DNA of 64,000 nt from Methanothermobacter sp. MT-2 (GCA_003584625.1 AP017647.1:683501-747500); one strand, 5' to 3'; positions 28,060 to 37,820 are shown, counted from the stretch's first letter. Translations and numbers: made by a program. The notes: a model not told the origin generated them from the sequence alone.

Positions 28060-30729
28060 TTAGATTGTGACATAGTTTGGCAGTTTGTGGTTTGTTCCGT
28101 AGAATGCTATGATCTTAGTGTACATGTAGACTAGGCGTTGGAATGGTATTCTGCCAAGGCTTGTCATAGCATAATTTGGCGCCCTACCATAACGGTCAAT
28201 GGATGATAGAATGTTCGCTGCAACTTGCAGATAAGCCGATTTGTAAAGCCTGCCATGCCTGTAACTTCCACTTGGTGAAGTTGGAGCTCCAACAGCCCTT
28301 GGATTAATAGCTTTTAAGTTGCCCAAGTTTATGTTGACTGTTGCCCTTGTAAGCAAGTAAAGCAATTGAGCCATACTATACCTTTGCCCAGCAATCGTCA
28401 CAAAACTTGGAAGCCTACCATAACGCTCATAATACCCTCTAACAGTACCTGCAGCCGAAACAAGATCGCCTAAACTAACACCAGCCGAAGCCACACTCAC
28501 CTTCACCGGCACCAAACCATCTATCGCCACATTGTAAGCTCCAGCTGATGCCAACCTGTATATAAACGTTACTGTCTTGGCTTCTCCAGCCCCTACTGTC
28601 ACAAGCTGACTGTCAACAACCACACCATTTATCTTGAGCTCTGCTGTGTAGTCTCCTGCAACATCACCAGTATTTGTTAGCTTGCAGGATACTGTCACAC
28701 TTAATGGTGCAACGCCAGAAGCTGGCGTCACAGAAAGGTTGCCTGCTGTTATATTGGCTGGTTTCAGCACGGTGATTGTAGTGGGTGACATGTCATTTAT
28801 TGTTATGTTGTGGGTTCCGGGTTCGTTTAGAATGTAATTGAATGTTACCGTCCTTCTTTCCCAGGCTTTGAGGGTGACTGTCTGATTTGCTACTGGTCTT
28901 CCATCTATGTAGAGTGTTATTGTGTAATTTCCTTCTGCGTCTCCATTGTTTATTAATGTGCATGATACATTTACTGGTACTGGAGCTGGCCTGTTCATCC
29001 AACTTACAACAATCTCTTTCATGATTATATTGGCTGGTTTTATCACTGTCACTGTCATTGGCGCTAGGTTGTCTATTGTCACATTATAGATTCCTGGTTC
29101 GTTGAAGGTGTAAGTGAATGTTATTGTATTTTTCTCCCAGGCATCTAATGTGATCGTCTGGTTTGCTGCTGGCCTTCCATTTATGTAGAGTGTTGCTGTA
29201 TATTCTCCGGGGAGGTTACCATCGTTAGCTATGAGAGCATTGATTATAACATTTAATGGTGCTTTTCCTTCTTTGGGTTCGACTGTTAGATTTGAGATTC
29301 TGGGTTTGAATTCCTGCACTATTGTAATGTTTTCATAGAGTCTTGGGATTTCCAATGGGATGCATTTTATAGCTGACATATAATAGAGTTCTGCCAAGTC
29401 TATCTTCCCGTCTTTGTTAGCATCTGTCATCGGATCTGAAAACGCGTCTATGATGCTCTTTCCTAATCCTGACCCGTGTCCTCCAAATGCGACTGATTCC
29501 ACTCCTGTTGCTGTTATTATTGTAGTGTTTGTGTCGAAAAAGCTTGTGGTGTCGTTATAGTCTTTGATGGCCACTCCTCCACTATGACAACTATCAAGTA
29601 TTAATATTTTGTTATGACAGCATATGCTCCTGACCAATTCTTCCAATTCATAATTGTAGATATCGTTAAATGGGGAGGCTAGGAATGAGTATAAGGGGCC
29701 ATTAGTTTCAGTTCCTCCATGGGCGTTGATGTAGATTGTGCAAGTGTCTTCTGGTTTAATGATTTGTGCAAGAACATTTAATGCCTGGAATACTTGCTCT
29801 CTTGTAGGTTCTATCAATTTTTGGATGTTGTAGCCTAGATTGTATAAAAAAACTGTCATTTCTTCAACACCCTCTGGATTTATACCAACGCCTTTAATCA
29901 ATAGAGCATACTTTTCTGCGCCGTTGTTTAAGTAGCGGTCGTGTAATCCTTGGATGATTGGAGAATCAGTTATGGTTGTGGAATATTCTATGTAGATTGG
30001 GGACTCTTTTGCATTTGTGATAATGTTCCCTATGACTTTGTCTGCTTTTGACCCGAAGATTGTTAACCCTCTTCTCCCACCTGTGATGGTATTGTTGCTT
30101 ATTGTGTTATTGTAGGAGTAGGCTACTGTTATACCATCCCAGAGCGAATTTTGGATGCTATTGTCCTTTATTATATTGTTTGTGGAGTTGCCGAGGAATA
30201 TTCCTGAATATCTGCTATTTGTAAAGCGATTTCCTTGTATGGTGTTTGATGAGCCGTTGATTATGGCGATTCCGCAGTGTGTGCAATTATCAAATGTATT
30301 ATTGAGGATTTTGTGTCCTCCACCCCCTTCGATGATAACACCAAACCTGAGGCCACTGAATTGATTGTTAATGATCGTCACATTTTTGCGCCAGCTAATG
30401 CGGATGCCGTCGCACTCTTCTCCTACAAATCTGAAACCCTCAACATACACGTTGTTATTCCTTATGTACATTATGTTCAAGTATGGAGCGTTACTTATGG
30501 TTACAGAACCGTTTGCTTTAAGTACTAGGGGCTTGTACACGTCTATGGTTTCATTGTATGTTCCTTGGTCGACTATAATCCAATGTCCTGGTCCTGTGCT
30601 GGGATCGTCTATTGCATCCTGGATACTGGCGAATGTTTTAGTCGTGTTCTGGTTGATTACAGTTGCAGAAGCCGAATTTAATGCGAAGACCATAAAAAAT
30701 AATAGAAGCACAAACTTTAAACCCCTCAT
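28060..30729 (-). CDS. Secreted, cell-wall-binding clan CD (caspase/legumain-like) protease with beta-helix domain
   Basis: An 889-residue exported protein. The signal peptide is residues 1-22 (cleavage after SASA). Residues about 25-260 contain parallel beta-helix repeats (NNTISNNTITGG). Residues about 270-460 form a clan CD cysteine peptidase: YALLIKGVG, catalytic His in YINAHGG (about 338) and catalytic Cys in LILDSCHSGG (about 383). Three CARDB-like beta-sandwich repeats of about 90 residues follow (each with VxxQTVTL-type and AW(E)(K/R)(N/R)T(I/V)TF strands). The end has two pseudomurein-binding repeats (YYERYGRLPSFVTI; IDRYGRAPNYAM). ATG is preceded by GGGGGA and an AT-rich TATA-like box at about 30757-30770. 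Confidence 0.88.
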   Translation of the reverse strand: MRGLKFVLLLFFMVFALNSASATVINQNTTKTFASIQDAIDDPSTGPGHWIIVDQGTYNETIDVYKPLVLKANGSVTISNAPYLNIMYIRNNNVYVEGFRFVGEECDGIRISWRKNVTIINNQFSGLRFGVIIEGGGGHKILNNTFDNCTHCGIAIINGSSNTIQGNRFTNSRYSGIFLGNSTNNIIKDNSIQNSLWDGITVAYSYNNTISNNTITGGRRGLTIFGSKADKVIGNIITNAKESPIYIEYSTTITDSPIIQGLHDRYLNNGAEKYALLIKGVGINPEGVEEMTVFLYNLGYNIQKLIEPTREQVFQALNVLAQIIKPEDTCTIYINAHGGTETNGPLYSFLASPFNDIYNYELEELVRSICCHNKILILDSCHSGGVAIKDYNDTTSFFDTNTTIITATGVESVAFGGHGSGLGKSIIDAFSDPMTDANKDGKIDLAELYYMSAIKCIPLEIPRLYENITIVQEFKPRISNLTVEPKEGKAPLNVIINALIANDGNLPGEYTATLYINGRPAANQTITLDAWEKNTITFTYTFNEPGIYNVTIDNLAPMTVTVIKPANIIMKEIVVSWMNRPAPVPVNVSCTLINNGDAEGNYTITLYIDGRPVANQTVTLKAWERRTVTFNYILNEPGTHNITINDMSPTTITVLKPANITAGNLSVTPASGVAPLSVTVSCKLTNTGDVAGDYTAELKINGVVVDSQLVTVGAGEAKTVTFIYRLASAGAYNVAIDGLVPVKVSVASAGVSLGDLVSAAGTVRGYYERYGRLPSFVTIAGQRYSMAQLLYLLTRATVNINLGNLKAINPRAVGAPTSPSGSYRHGRLYKSAYLQVAANILSSIDRYGRAPNYAMTSLGRIPFQRLVYMYTKIIAFYGTNHKLPNYVTI

Positions 30730-31305
30730 ATCCAGTCCCCCGTTTTTAATCTTATCTCTTATAATTTAAATGCTTTTTGAAAAATTTATCAGACATTCAT
30801 GAAAATAGTTTGAAAGGACAAAGTATTTTGTAAATGTCCATACTCGAGGAGCCATGTACAAGAATCCCCCGAGAAGATCAAGAAAGGCTATAAATTATGT
30901 AAAAAGACTTAAAAAACCCGTTGCAGACTTAAAGAAGGGAGTAATTTTTCTCAAAATTTAAATACATATCCCTATCACCGGAAGACGAATCATGAATATT
31001 GTATGCCTATGGATGTTCACAGCACCTTAATGCAAAAATATGGGGGGCCGTTTCCTTACCAGTGCAAATCTGCAACAATTCCAAGAATAAAGGATTGTGC
31101 CTAAAACTAATCTCCAAAAAATTTATATCTCACCGATAATTCTCTTTTACAACTTCACCACCCTCTCCCTTTAATCTAATAATCGTTTATAAGTCTCAAC
31201 TTTAATTATCCCATTCTTCTATATTTTGAATTTCCAAGGACAAAATTTTATTGCCGCAAACTATTTAAACAGAAAATGCTATTCCTTTTGATAGGAGGCT
31301 TTAAT
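30730..31305. other. Intergenic region
   Basis: It contains the promoter of the protease gene on the left and, at about 31260-31270, a TATA-like CTATTTAAAC before the FMN-protein gene on the right. A 35-codon frame at 30853-30960 encodes a basic peptide (MYKNPPRRSRKAINYVKRL...) but nothing else supports it as a gene. Confidence 0.45.
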
Positions 31306-31728
31306 ATGAAAAAGGATGAAATAATAAAATTTATCAACGAGAATCCTATCAGTTACCTTGCAACCGTTGATGGAAACCTTCCAAGAGTCAGAGCAATAAA
31401 AATATACCGAGCAAATGAAGATAGTATAATATTCCACACTTTAAATTTCAAGGACCTATACAAACAATTACAAAGAAATCCCCATATAGAAATGTGCTTT
31501 GTAGATTCTGAGGGAAAGACACAAGTGCGAGTAAATGGAAAAGCCAAATTAATAGAAGACCAGGAGTTAAAGGAAGAAATAGTAGAGGAAAGAAATTTCT
31601 TAAAGCCCTGGATACAAGAAAAAGGATGGGACCTATTAAAAGTTTTCAAAGTAACCGACGCCAAAGCCACAGTCTGGACCATGGAAACAAATTTCCAACC
31701 CAAAAAATACATCAAATTATATGAATAA
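31306..31728 (+). CDS. Pyridoxamine 5'-phosphate oxidase-like FMN-binding protein
   Basis: A 140-residue split-barrel flavoprotein: INENPISYLATVDGNLPRVRAIKI at the start and the IIFHTLNFKDLYKQLQRNPHIEMCFVD region typical of the PNPOx-like family in methanogens. It probably binds FMN or F420. ATG at 31306 is chosen because AGGAGG lies about 9 nt upstream; an upstream ATG at 31276 would add an odd hydrophobic stretch. It stands alone. Confidence 0.88.
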   Translation: MKKDEIIKFINENPISYLATVDGNLPRVRAIKIYRANEDSIIFHTLNFKDLYKQLQRNPHIEMCFVDSEGKTQVRVNGKAKLIEDQELKEEIVEERNFLKPWIQEKGWDLLKVFKVTDAKATVWTMETNFQPKKYIKLYE

Positions 31729-32320
31729 GCCGCTACCATCTCCGAGCAGCTTCTAGTGAACATTTATAAGTCAAAACGGGAATCATGCTAATTCTCTACC
31801 TCCTTCTTTCAAAATCATAGATCCCGCCAATATAGACTCCAAGAGCCTCTCCTCTTTCAATCCCATTTTAGTCTGATTTAGGGCAAAATTTTTTTGTTTT
31901 ATCTTTTTTCTTGTCATGTTTTTTGTGTCGGGCGATCTCTGAATTTATAAGGATGGACGACCCCGGCCAGAAAGGCCAATAATACTAGAACAAAAGATGC
32001 GGAATACAAGGAATAGAAGTCCAGAGTGTTCCAAAAAAAGACATTCGATAACATAACACCAAATTTTAGGTGGAAAAAACAACACCCTACAAAAAACAAT
32101 AAAAAAATCTAAACACGCCCTCTATCAAGTCAACTAGAACGAGCATGCCTCCCATACGACATACTAGCATGTGGTCTGCTGTGAGAAATAACTTTTTCGT
32201 TGATCACGCCGTCCAAACTTAAATTATGCAAGTTAGAGCATGTCTTGAGGTTTTGTCAGGCGAAAAAAGTTTATAGGATTTTCTAAGGAAACCCTTATCA
32301 TCCTGTAATGGGGGGAGAGA
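31729..32320. other. Gene-poor region, possible tiny membrane protein
   Basis: On the minus strand, 32054-31914 could encode 46 residues with one membrane helix (SFVLVLLAFLAGVV); GGTG lies upstream of its ATG. Nothing else confirms it. The remaining sequence shows no coding pattern. Confidence 0.35.
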
Positions 32321-32494
32321 TTATTGGAGTATGTCCATTTGGACGCAGTAAAGTTCTTCTTCTACACTTCTCTTTTTTCTCCTCTTCTTGGAGGATTTTT
32401 TTATTTTGATTGGCTCCACTTCAGGGATACTACCGTCCAATGGTATGAACTTCACAACTTCTACTATCTCCTTTTTTCTCTTCTTCTCGGGCAA
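32321..32494 (-). CDS. Small Lys/Arg-rich protein, paralogue 1
   Basis: A 57-residue basic protein starting at TTG 32494, with GGTGAT 5 nt upstream. Key segments are PEKKRKKEIVEVVKF, EVEPIKIKKSSKKRRKKR and the acidic end SVEEELYC. It is a clear paralogue of the protein at 35990-36160 on the same strand. Aligned codons differ mostly at synonymous third positions (for example GAA/GAG, GTA/GTG, TAC/TAT), which shows selection on protein. No known family; a nucleic-acid-binding role is suggested only by charge. Confidence 0.7.
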   Translation of the reverse strand: MPEKKRKKEIVEVVKFIPLDGSIPEVEPIKIKKSSKKRRKKRSVEEELYCVQMDILQ

Positions 32495-33057
32495 AGGGGA
32501 TCACCCTTTTTCTATCAACAATACTTTTTTTGTCTCTTCAAGCATATACTTATTCATTCCCTTATGGAGGTGAGCTGGCCCCTCCTTTGTGTCTAGCCTT
32601 TAAACAATGATTAGGTTTCCTATACTGGGGGATGGAAAGAGTCTGTCAAGGTGGTGGTTTAATGGTTATGGAGGCTAAACTTGCCCTAGAAGATGGGTGG
32701 ATACGGCAAGCGGTTTGAGAAGGGCAACCTTTTATTATGTAGATATATGTATGGCTTGCAAGGACTGAGAGAACCGGTAGGAGAGCGGAGATGATGTGGG
32801 GGGCTGGAACGGTCCCTTGAACGCCCGTGGAGAAAGAACATTTTACTCTTTCACGATCCACTTACAGGCGAGTTTGAAGGGGAGGTTCTTTCGATGAAGT
32901 GAGGGAACACCATCTATCAAGGGCAAGCTTAATTCACTTTTTTATTGGAATAAACCTCTTTGGCCATTTTCAATATTTCACTAAATTGTATAAGGTTACT
33001 TCAGTTTTTTGGTTAATCTTCGAGATTTGATCAAGAAATTTGTGTGGGGGGGAGGCG
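32495..33057. other. Region without supported gene
   Basis: G-rich segments at 32640-32900 look structured but match no RNA family I recognise. A ten-codon stretch at about 32661 (MVMEAKLALEDG) recalls the N-terminus of a carbamoyl-phosphate synthetase small subunit but then stops. Confidence 0.35.
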
Positions 33058-33475
33058 ATGGAAACTAAAATCCTTGAAAAACTTGCAAAATTTTTTTGAA
33101 ATAGAAGGGCAAGGTAAGGTTAGCTTATCTTTTCGGTTCCACTTCTAGAGGAGATAAAGGGAAATTGGGCGACTTTGACCTGGGAGTTCTACTAGATGAA
33201 TCCCTTAAGAAATATGATAGGTTCCAATTTCAATTGAAATTGTTGAATGATCTTGTATCCATACTTAAAACAGATAAAGTTGATTTAGTTATCATGAATG
33301 ATGCACCACTATCCTTAAATTATAATATTATAAAGGGGATGGAATACTCTTGAAATATGATAAAGAAAGGATAAGATTCGAGAAAAATGTCATGTCAGAA
33401 TATTTGGATAGAAATTACTTTGATAGGCATGCAAGAATAGCCATCAAGAGGATAGCCCGCGAAGGATTAACATGA
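33058..33475 (+). pseudogene. Broken MntA-type nucleotidyltransferase antitoxin
   Basis: After correcting three single-base shifts the frame encodes about 138 residues: METKILEKLAKFFEIEG, the catalytic GSxxRG motif as FGSTSRGDKG, the DFDLGVLLD acidic motif, VDLVIMNDAPL and the C-terminal FEKNVMSEYLD. MntA transfers AMP to HepT and so silences it. Shifts lie in the T7 run near 33095, near 33138 and near 33335. GGAGGCG precedes the ATG. It overlaps the HepT remnant by 4 bp, the usual operon form. Confidence 0.75.
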
Positions 33476-33865
33476 AAAAATGAAATCTCATCAAAATTAG
33501 AAAGATTAAGAGAATACTTGAAGATATTAAGGGATTACCAGTCCCCATAATTTAGATGATTTGAAAAAGGATATTACTTTAAGAGGGGCTGTAGAAAGAT
33601 ACCTAGAAGTTTCCCTGGAATCCCTGCCTTGATATTGGTGAAATGATCATCTCAAAGGAGAAAACCAGAAACCCACAGGGGAAGTAATAGAAATACTCGG
33701 AAAAATAGGAATCCTACCAACGGATTTCGCTGACAAATTCGCCCCAGCCGCAAGTTCCAGGAACATACTAGTCCATATGTAGAAATAGACATAGAAAAAG
33801 TCTATGAATACCTACAAAACAATCTAGAAAATATAAACAAATTCGCAAAATATCTTGAAAAATGA
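33472..33865 (+). pseudogene. Broken HepT-type toxin (DUF86, HEPN)
   Basis: Pieces read as a HEPN ribonuclease of about 130 residues: SSKLERLREYLKILRDY, LRGAVERYLEVSLESL(L)DIGEMII, ILPTDFADKFAPAASSRNILVH followed, after a frameshift, by YVEIDIEKVYEYLQNNLENI. The R-x4-H-x-Y active site falls exactly on the frameshift. At least four lesions (near 33545, 33625, 33690 and 33779) mean the toxin is dead. It directly follows the MntA remnant. Confidence 0.75.
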
Positions 33866-34317
33866 CAAGTTCAACCTTCGTCGCCTAAGGGCAACCCTAT
33901 TTGCCCCCCATCAAATCCATGTTCTAGGCTTTCCCTTGATAACAGCTTTCAGTACAATTCCCATCTATAGAGAACTGATAATATTGCCATTGACTGCGAT
34001 ATCAATGATTGATCCATATACTGTTAAGGAAATGTCCTGTTCTTTTTTTCATCCCTTCGAACTGCTATGCCATTCACATAAGCCTCCATACCCTAATATT
34101 TTCCCCAGCAATGTTTATGGCGCATTTATCTCATGTGAATATCAATTTACTGGTTTTAACATGTTCAAAAAAAATTTCACAAAATTCGCTATATAATCAG
34201 CGCAAAAAATAGGCTTAAAACATTCCATCTTCTTGACAACCTGTACTATCGCAACTCGCCCCCATACATTCGCCATAATTTCGCTTTTTTCCTACTAATA
34301 AGAAAAAAATAGCTATC
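33866..34317. other. Region with weak decayed coding sequence
   Basis: On the minus strand around 34030-33900 there are short protein-like stretches (LTVYGSIIDIAVNGNIISSL, then MGIVLKAVIKGKPRTW) separated by a stop. They suggest a degraded small gene; no family can be named. The rest is AT-rich. Confidence 0.3.
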
Positions 34318-34719
34318 TTAAAACCCATAGATAAACCAAAAATCTAACCTTACACCTACTAAATAATGATGAAACGATATTCTAGACTCATCTACTGAAA
34401 ATAACTTTTCAAGCTGTTCTATCAATCTCAAAAAACTTTGAAGTTCAGATAAAGAAATACTTTTGGGAATAAGCGCAAGAACAGACAAAAACATCTCCCC
34501 ATCCAATCCCTTCCTTAACCAATAAATATGCTCAAAAGAACCATCAAAATAAACCATGGACACGAGCTCCGCCCTATAATCTTGAAAATCCTTATACCGA
34601 CATTCACCCTCAAAAAAGAACGGACAGGTAAGACACATCAACTCCACAACCGACTCCACCCCTAAATGAGTGAAAAACAACCTCCTCCAGGCCTTAAACC
34701 GGCCTAAATCATCTGACAA
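34318..34719 (-). CDS. Hypothetical protein with a three-Cys cluster
   Basis: A 133-residue protein starting with TTG 34719; AGGTGG lies 6 nt upstream, which supports a real gene. Near residues 28-40 it has MCLTCPFFFEGECRY, where three cysteines could hold a metal. The C-terminal half is helical (SLSELQSFLRLIEQLEKLF). No family recognised. It lies in the gene-poor accessory stretch, downstream of a HEAT-repeat fragment. Confidence 0.55.
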   Translation of the reverse strand: MSDDLGRFKAWRRLFFTHLGVESVVELMCLTCPFFFEGECRYKDFQDYRAELVSMVYFDGSFEHIYWLRKGLDGEMFLSVLALIPKSISLSELQSFLRLIEQLEKLFSVDESRISFHHYLVGVRLDFWFIYGF

Positions 34720-34830
34720 TTATAACCACCTTCTCCTTTTTTTATCAATAATAAAAACAATGAGCTAATGCTAAGCAAAGCAATAATTTCGGAAACGATA
34801 AACTAAGTCATCCTACTCATTTTCCAGACT

Positions 34831-35064
34831 TCACCTTATCTTCCCCACCAATCCAACCCACTTTCCATAATCTAAACCAAAATTCCGACTTTTAATCTCC
34901 CAAAGGACTCTGACTGCTGCCAAGCGGACCCAATTGTCTTCATCCCTTAACGCCTCAATAGAGGGTTCAACTGAATGAGGGTCTTTTACTTCACCAAGGG
35001 CAATGGGCCGCTCCCCCCGAACATGCCCAGCCTTCATTCCCTTGTGCTTTAATAAACCAGTCAA
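34831..35064 (-). pseudogene. HEAT-repeat protein fragment
   Basis: About 77 codons containing one and a half HEAT/PBS-lyase-type repeats: ALGEVKDPHSVEPSIEALRDEDNWVRLAAVRVLWEI. Intact members carry many such repeats as scaffolds. The N-terminal part (LLKHKGMKAGHVRGERP) looks like a damaged repeat, so this is probably a remnant. Confidence 0.55.
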
Positions 35065-35989
35065 CTAATCCCATTTTTCGTCTCCTCATGTTATTATGGT
35101 TTTTGCTATTATTGGCCTTAAACTTATTGTAGATGTTCAGATTGCAAAAGATTTAGTTGCCTTGATTTTTATAGATGTGATTGTGGCGAGGGTGCATGTT
35201 TCTTTTTGTCTTTCTGCGATTTTGATTTGATAAAGTTAAAATCCTTCGCAAAGGGTTTGCATGTCCCCCTTGAAGTGTGTTGATTTTGGCTTTTGTAAAA
35301 GTCCCCCTTTTTTTGTGATTATGCCTAAGTTGATCCTCCCACTATTTTTTTGATGGTGTAGGTTTTTGTGGTTGGGAGGGTTTTGATGGATGTTTATTTT
35401 CGTTATATCCGGGAAAATTTATCATTCCCATCTTTCTATAAGAAACAGGGTATTTAAATATTCAAAATCAGTTTAATATGAGGGTATCTCACTTAGTTTA
35501 AGAATAATAGCACGCCCAAAAAGCATCTGCTGAATGTAAGACATTTTTATTTTTTACCTAAGGAGCAGTTCAAAGGTGTCAAACCCTCCAAAAAGATGTG
35601 ACTGGGATAAAAATGATATTTGATAATTTTAGGCGAAGAAGGAGATGACAAGGAGAGAGAGGTAAACTTTTACTTTCTGTTTTATCCCAATCCTAATTTT
35701 GACAGCCAAATTTTCGATATTCTTTGCTCTTTTTTTGTGATCTGGGACTTACAAGCAATGTAAGTTAAAATAGGTTATAAACGCGCAAAAAAAATGTACA
35801 TGTATACTCATATAGTAGATCCATTAATTGGAGTCATAAGTTATATCATTTGGGAGTTTAAAGGAGATTATCAAGCTTTTCTCCTCCCATGAGTTTCAAA
35901 TAATATTTTTTTTTGGTAGGATGAATTATGGTCTTTTTGATGGAGGGATTTGCACAGATTTTTTGGAGGGTGTGATAATCGGGGATATT
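35065..35989. other. Long AT-rich region without gene
   Basis: About 0.9 kb of T-rich and A-rich sequence with scattered stops in all frames. I see no RNA gene, repeat array or promoter that I can support. Confidence 0.45.
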
Positions 35990-36160
35990 TCATTCTAAAT
36001 CCATCAGGAAGCAATAAAGTTCTTCCTCCACACTTCTTTTTCTTCTTTTTGCCTTTTTGGGAGATTTTTTTATCTTTACGGGTTCAACCTCGGGGAAACC
36101 ACCATACTCGAAGTTGAACTTTAAAATTTCCACAGTCTCCCTTTTCCTCTTCTTGGTCAA
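35990..36160 (-). CDS. Small Lys/Arg-rich protein, paralogue 2
   Basis: A 56-residue protein from TTG 36160, with GGGTGG about 6 nt upstream. Segments are TKKRKRETVEILKF, FPEVEPVKIKKSPKKAKRRKR and SVEEELYCFLMDLE. It aligns along its full length with the protein at 32321-32494, keeping EVEPxKIKKSxKK and KRSVEEELYC. A TATA-like GTATAAAAA lies upstream. It is divergent from the glycerophosphodiesterase gene. Function unknown; the charge pattern (basic body, acidic end) may suit binding to nucleic acid or a protein partner. Confidence 0.7.
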   Translation of the reverse strand: MTKKRKRETVEILKFNFEYGGFPEVEPVKIKKSPKKAKRRKRSVEEELYCFLMDLE

Positions 36161-36401
36161 AGCCAACCACCCTACATGTTTTATCTATTTTTCTTTTTTT
36201 ATACATGTTTCTCCCCAAGCCTTTCCTAAAACTAAAAAAGCTTATAATGGCTGACAATCAAATGGGAAGCTTTTATGAATGTAATCAATAAATAGAATCG
36301 TGCAGTAAAATTAAAGTTACCTACCTAAAAGATTTTTTTTATCTTCATGTATATGGGATTAGAATATAAAGGATGTCTAGAATTTTATTGGGTGGAATGT
36401 T

Positions 36402-37060
36402 ATGGAGGTTATAGCCCATAGAGGAGCATCTTATTTTGAACCTGAAAATACTTTAAGGTCTTTTAGAAGGGCTGTGGAGATGGGAGCTGACAGAGTCGAA
36501 GTAGATGTTCGGCTCAGCAAAGACAATAAACTTGTCGTAATCCACGATCCCAGGGTGGATAGGACAACAAACGGCACAGGCAGAATAAAGGACATGACAC
36601 TCCAAGAACTTAAAAGTTTAGATGCTGGGAAAGGAGAGAAAATACCAACACTACAAGAAGTCATAGACGCCCTGAAAGACACAAAACTAGTAATAGAGAT
36701 GAAAATTCCCGGAATCGAAGAAAAACTCTCCGAGAAAACAGATTAAAAAATGTGCTGATAACATCATTCTACCATGGCAGCCTCAAAAAAATAAAAACTC
36801 TAAATGAGAACATAGAAACCGGAGCAATATTCTCATGCCAACCCATAAAACCAGAAAAATTAGCATTAGATGCACGTGCAGATGCAATATTCCCCAAGCA
36901 CAAATTCGTAAACCAGAAAATGATAGAAAAAGTCCATGAACATAAAATAAAAATATACCCATGGACAATAGACAACCCAAAAACAGCAAAAAAACTAATA
37001 AAACTAGGAGCAGACGGCATCGTAACAAACAAACTAATAGGCCCTAAACTGCACTATTAA
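36402..37060 (+). pseudogene. Glycerophosphodiester phosphodiesterase with one frameshift
   Basis: Two frames join into a GDPD enzyme of about 219 residues. The first has the catalytic HRGASYFEPENTLRSF and EVDVRLSKDNKLVVIHDP motifs (His, Glu, Asp metal ligands). The second has VLITSFYHGSL, the VHEHKIKIYPWTIDNP strand and LGADGIVTNK. Adding one A to the A4 run near 36741 restores a continuous frame (ENRLKNVLIT). It hydrolyses glycerophosphodiesters to glycerol phosphate. ATG is preceded by GGGTGGA. It may be a recent pseudogene or a base-call error. Confidence 0.85.
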
Positions 37061-37088
37061 AAGGGGGGGAGGCCCTTATCATTTAATG

Positions 37089-37820
37089 TTAAATTTTTGA
37101 TAAAATGAATGAAACTATAAAACCTAGGACTGTTATAAGCCCCGCGAGCTCATGAGTCTCTGAGAAAGCTTCTGGTATCATCGTATCGACGAGCATGGCT
37201 AGGATGGCGCCAGCTGCAAGGGCCATGTTAGTCGCGATCAAACCCTTAGGTAGATTATTGAAGAGCGTGTAACCTGCAAGTGATGCCATTGCAGTGCAAA
37301 ATGCTACGAAAAGCCATAAACCAAAAATTGAAATAGCCTTCCAACCCGATTTTTTCATCCCCACAGAACTTGAAAGACCCTCTGGTATGTTAGACAAGAA
37401 TATGGCGATTACAGTGGCCATGCTCACAACACCACCTTCTATCATAGTAAGGCCTATTGCAATGGATTCTGGTATACCATCCAAGACCGAGCCTACTGCA
37501 ATGGCTAGACTATCACATTCTAGCATATAGTCGCCGGAACGTTTACGATGTTTACCCCCTTTACGCGCCAAATAAACATTCACTCCAGTGAAGATGACAG
37601 CTCCACTTATAAAGCCGAGGGTAACGTGTAGAAAGCCTCTAAGTTTATAGGCTTCATCCATTAGTTCGAATGCTATGGCTGATATGAGCACACCAGCCCC
37701 GAATGCCATGATAGAAGCAACAAGACGCTTGGGCATCCTGAAAAAGTATCCGATTATGGCGCCGATTAGAAGGGCTGAACCAGCGAAGAATCCCCAAAGT
37801 CCCGCTAACAACACCAACAT
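37089..37820 (-). CDS. ZIP-family divalent metal transporter
   Basis: A 243-residue membrane protein with about eight helices and the two ZIP metal-binding helices LDGIPESIAIGLTMIEGG and LSNIPEGLSSSVGMKKSG. A charged loop KGGKHRKRSGDY separates helices 3 and 4. It is expected to import zinc or iron. It is intact, unlike the ZIP gene near 24 kb, so the organism keeps at least one functional copy. It is convergent with the GDPD gene. Confidence 0.9.
   Translation of the reverse strand: MLVLLAGLWGFFAGSALLIGAIIGYFFRMPKRLVASIMAFGAGVLISAIAFELMDEAYKLRGFLHVTLGFISGAVIFTGVNVYLARKGGKHRKRSGDYMLECDSLAIAVGSVLDGIPESIAIGLTMIEGGVVSMATVIAIFLSNIPEGLSSSVGMKKSGWKAISIFGLWLFVAFCTAMASLAGYTLFNNLPKGLIATNMALAAGAILAMLVDTMIPEAFSETHELAGLITVLGFIVSFILSKI

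Noticed and set aside
32655-32700. Ten residues like the N-terminus of carbamoyl-phosphate synthetase small subunit
   Set aside because: The match ends at once in a stop and nothing further downstream supports it.
32700-32900. G-rich, possibly structured RNA segment
   Set aside because: No RNase P, SRP or other conserved RNA motif is recognised; no promoter or terminator is clear.
33472-33865. TAG stops read as pyrrolysine in HepT
   Set aside because: Both frame and motif require base insertions, and organisms of this order are not known to encode pyrrolysine.
25209-36400. Prophage or insertion sequence as cause of the accessory region
   Set aside because: No transposase, integrase, capsid or terminal inverted repeat could be found.
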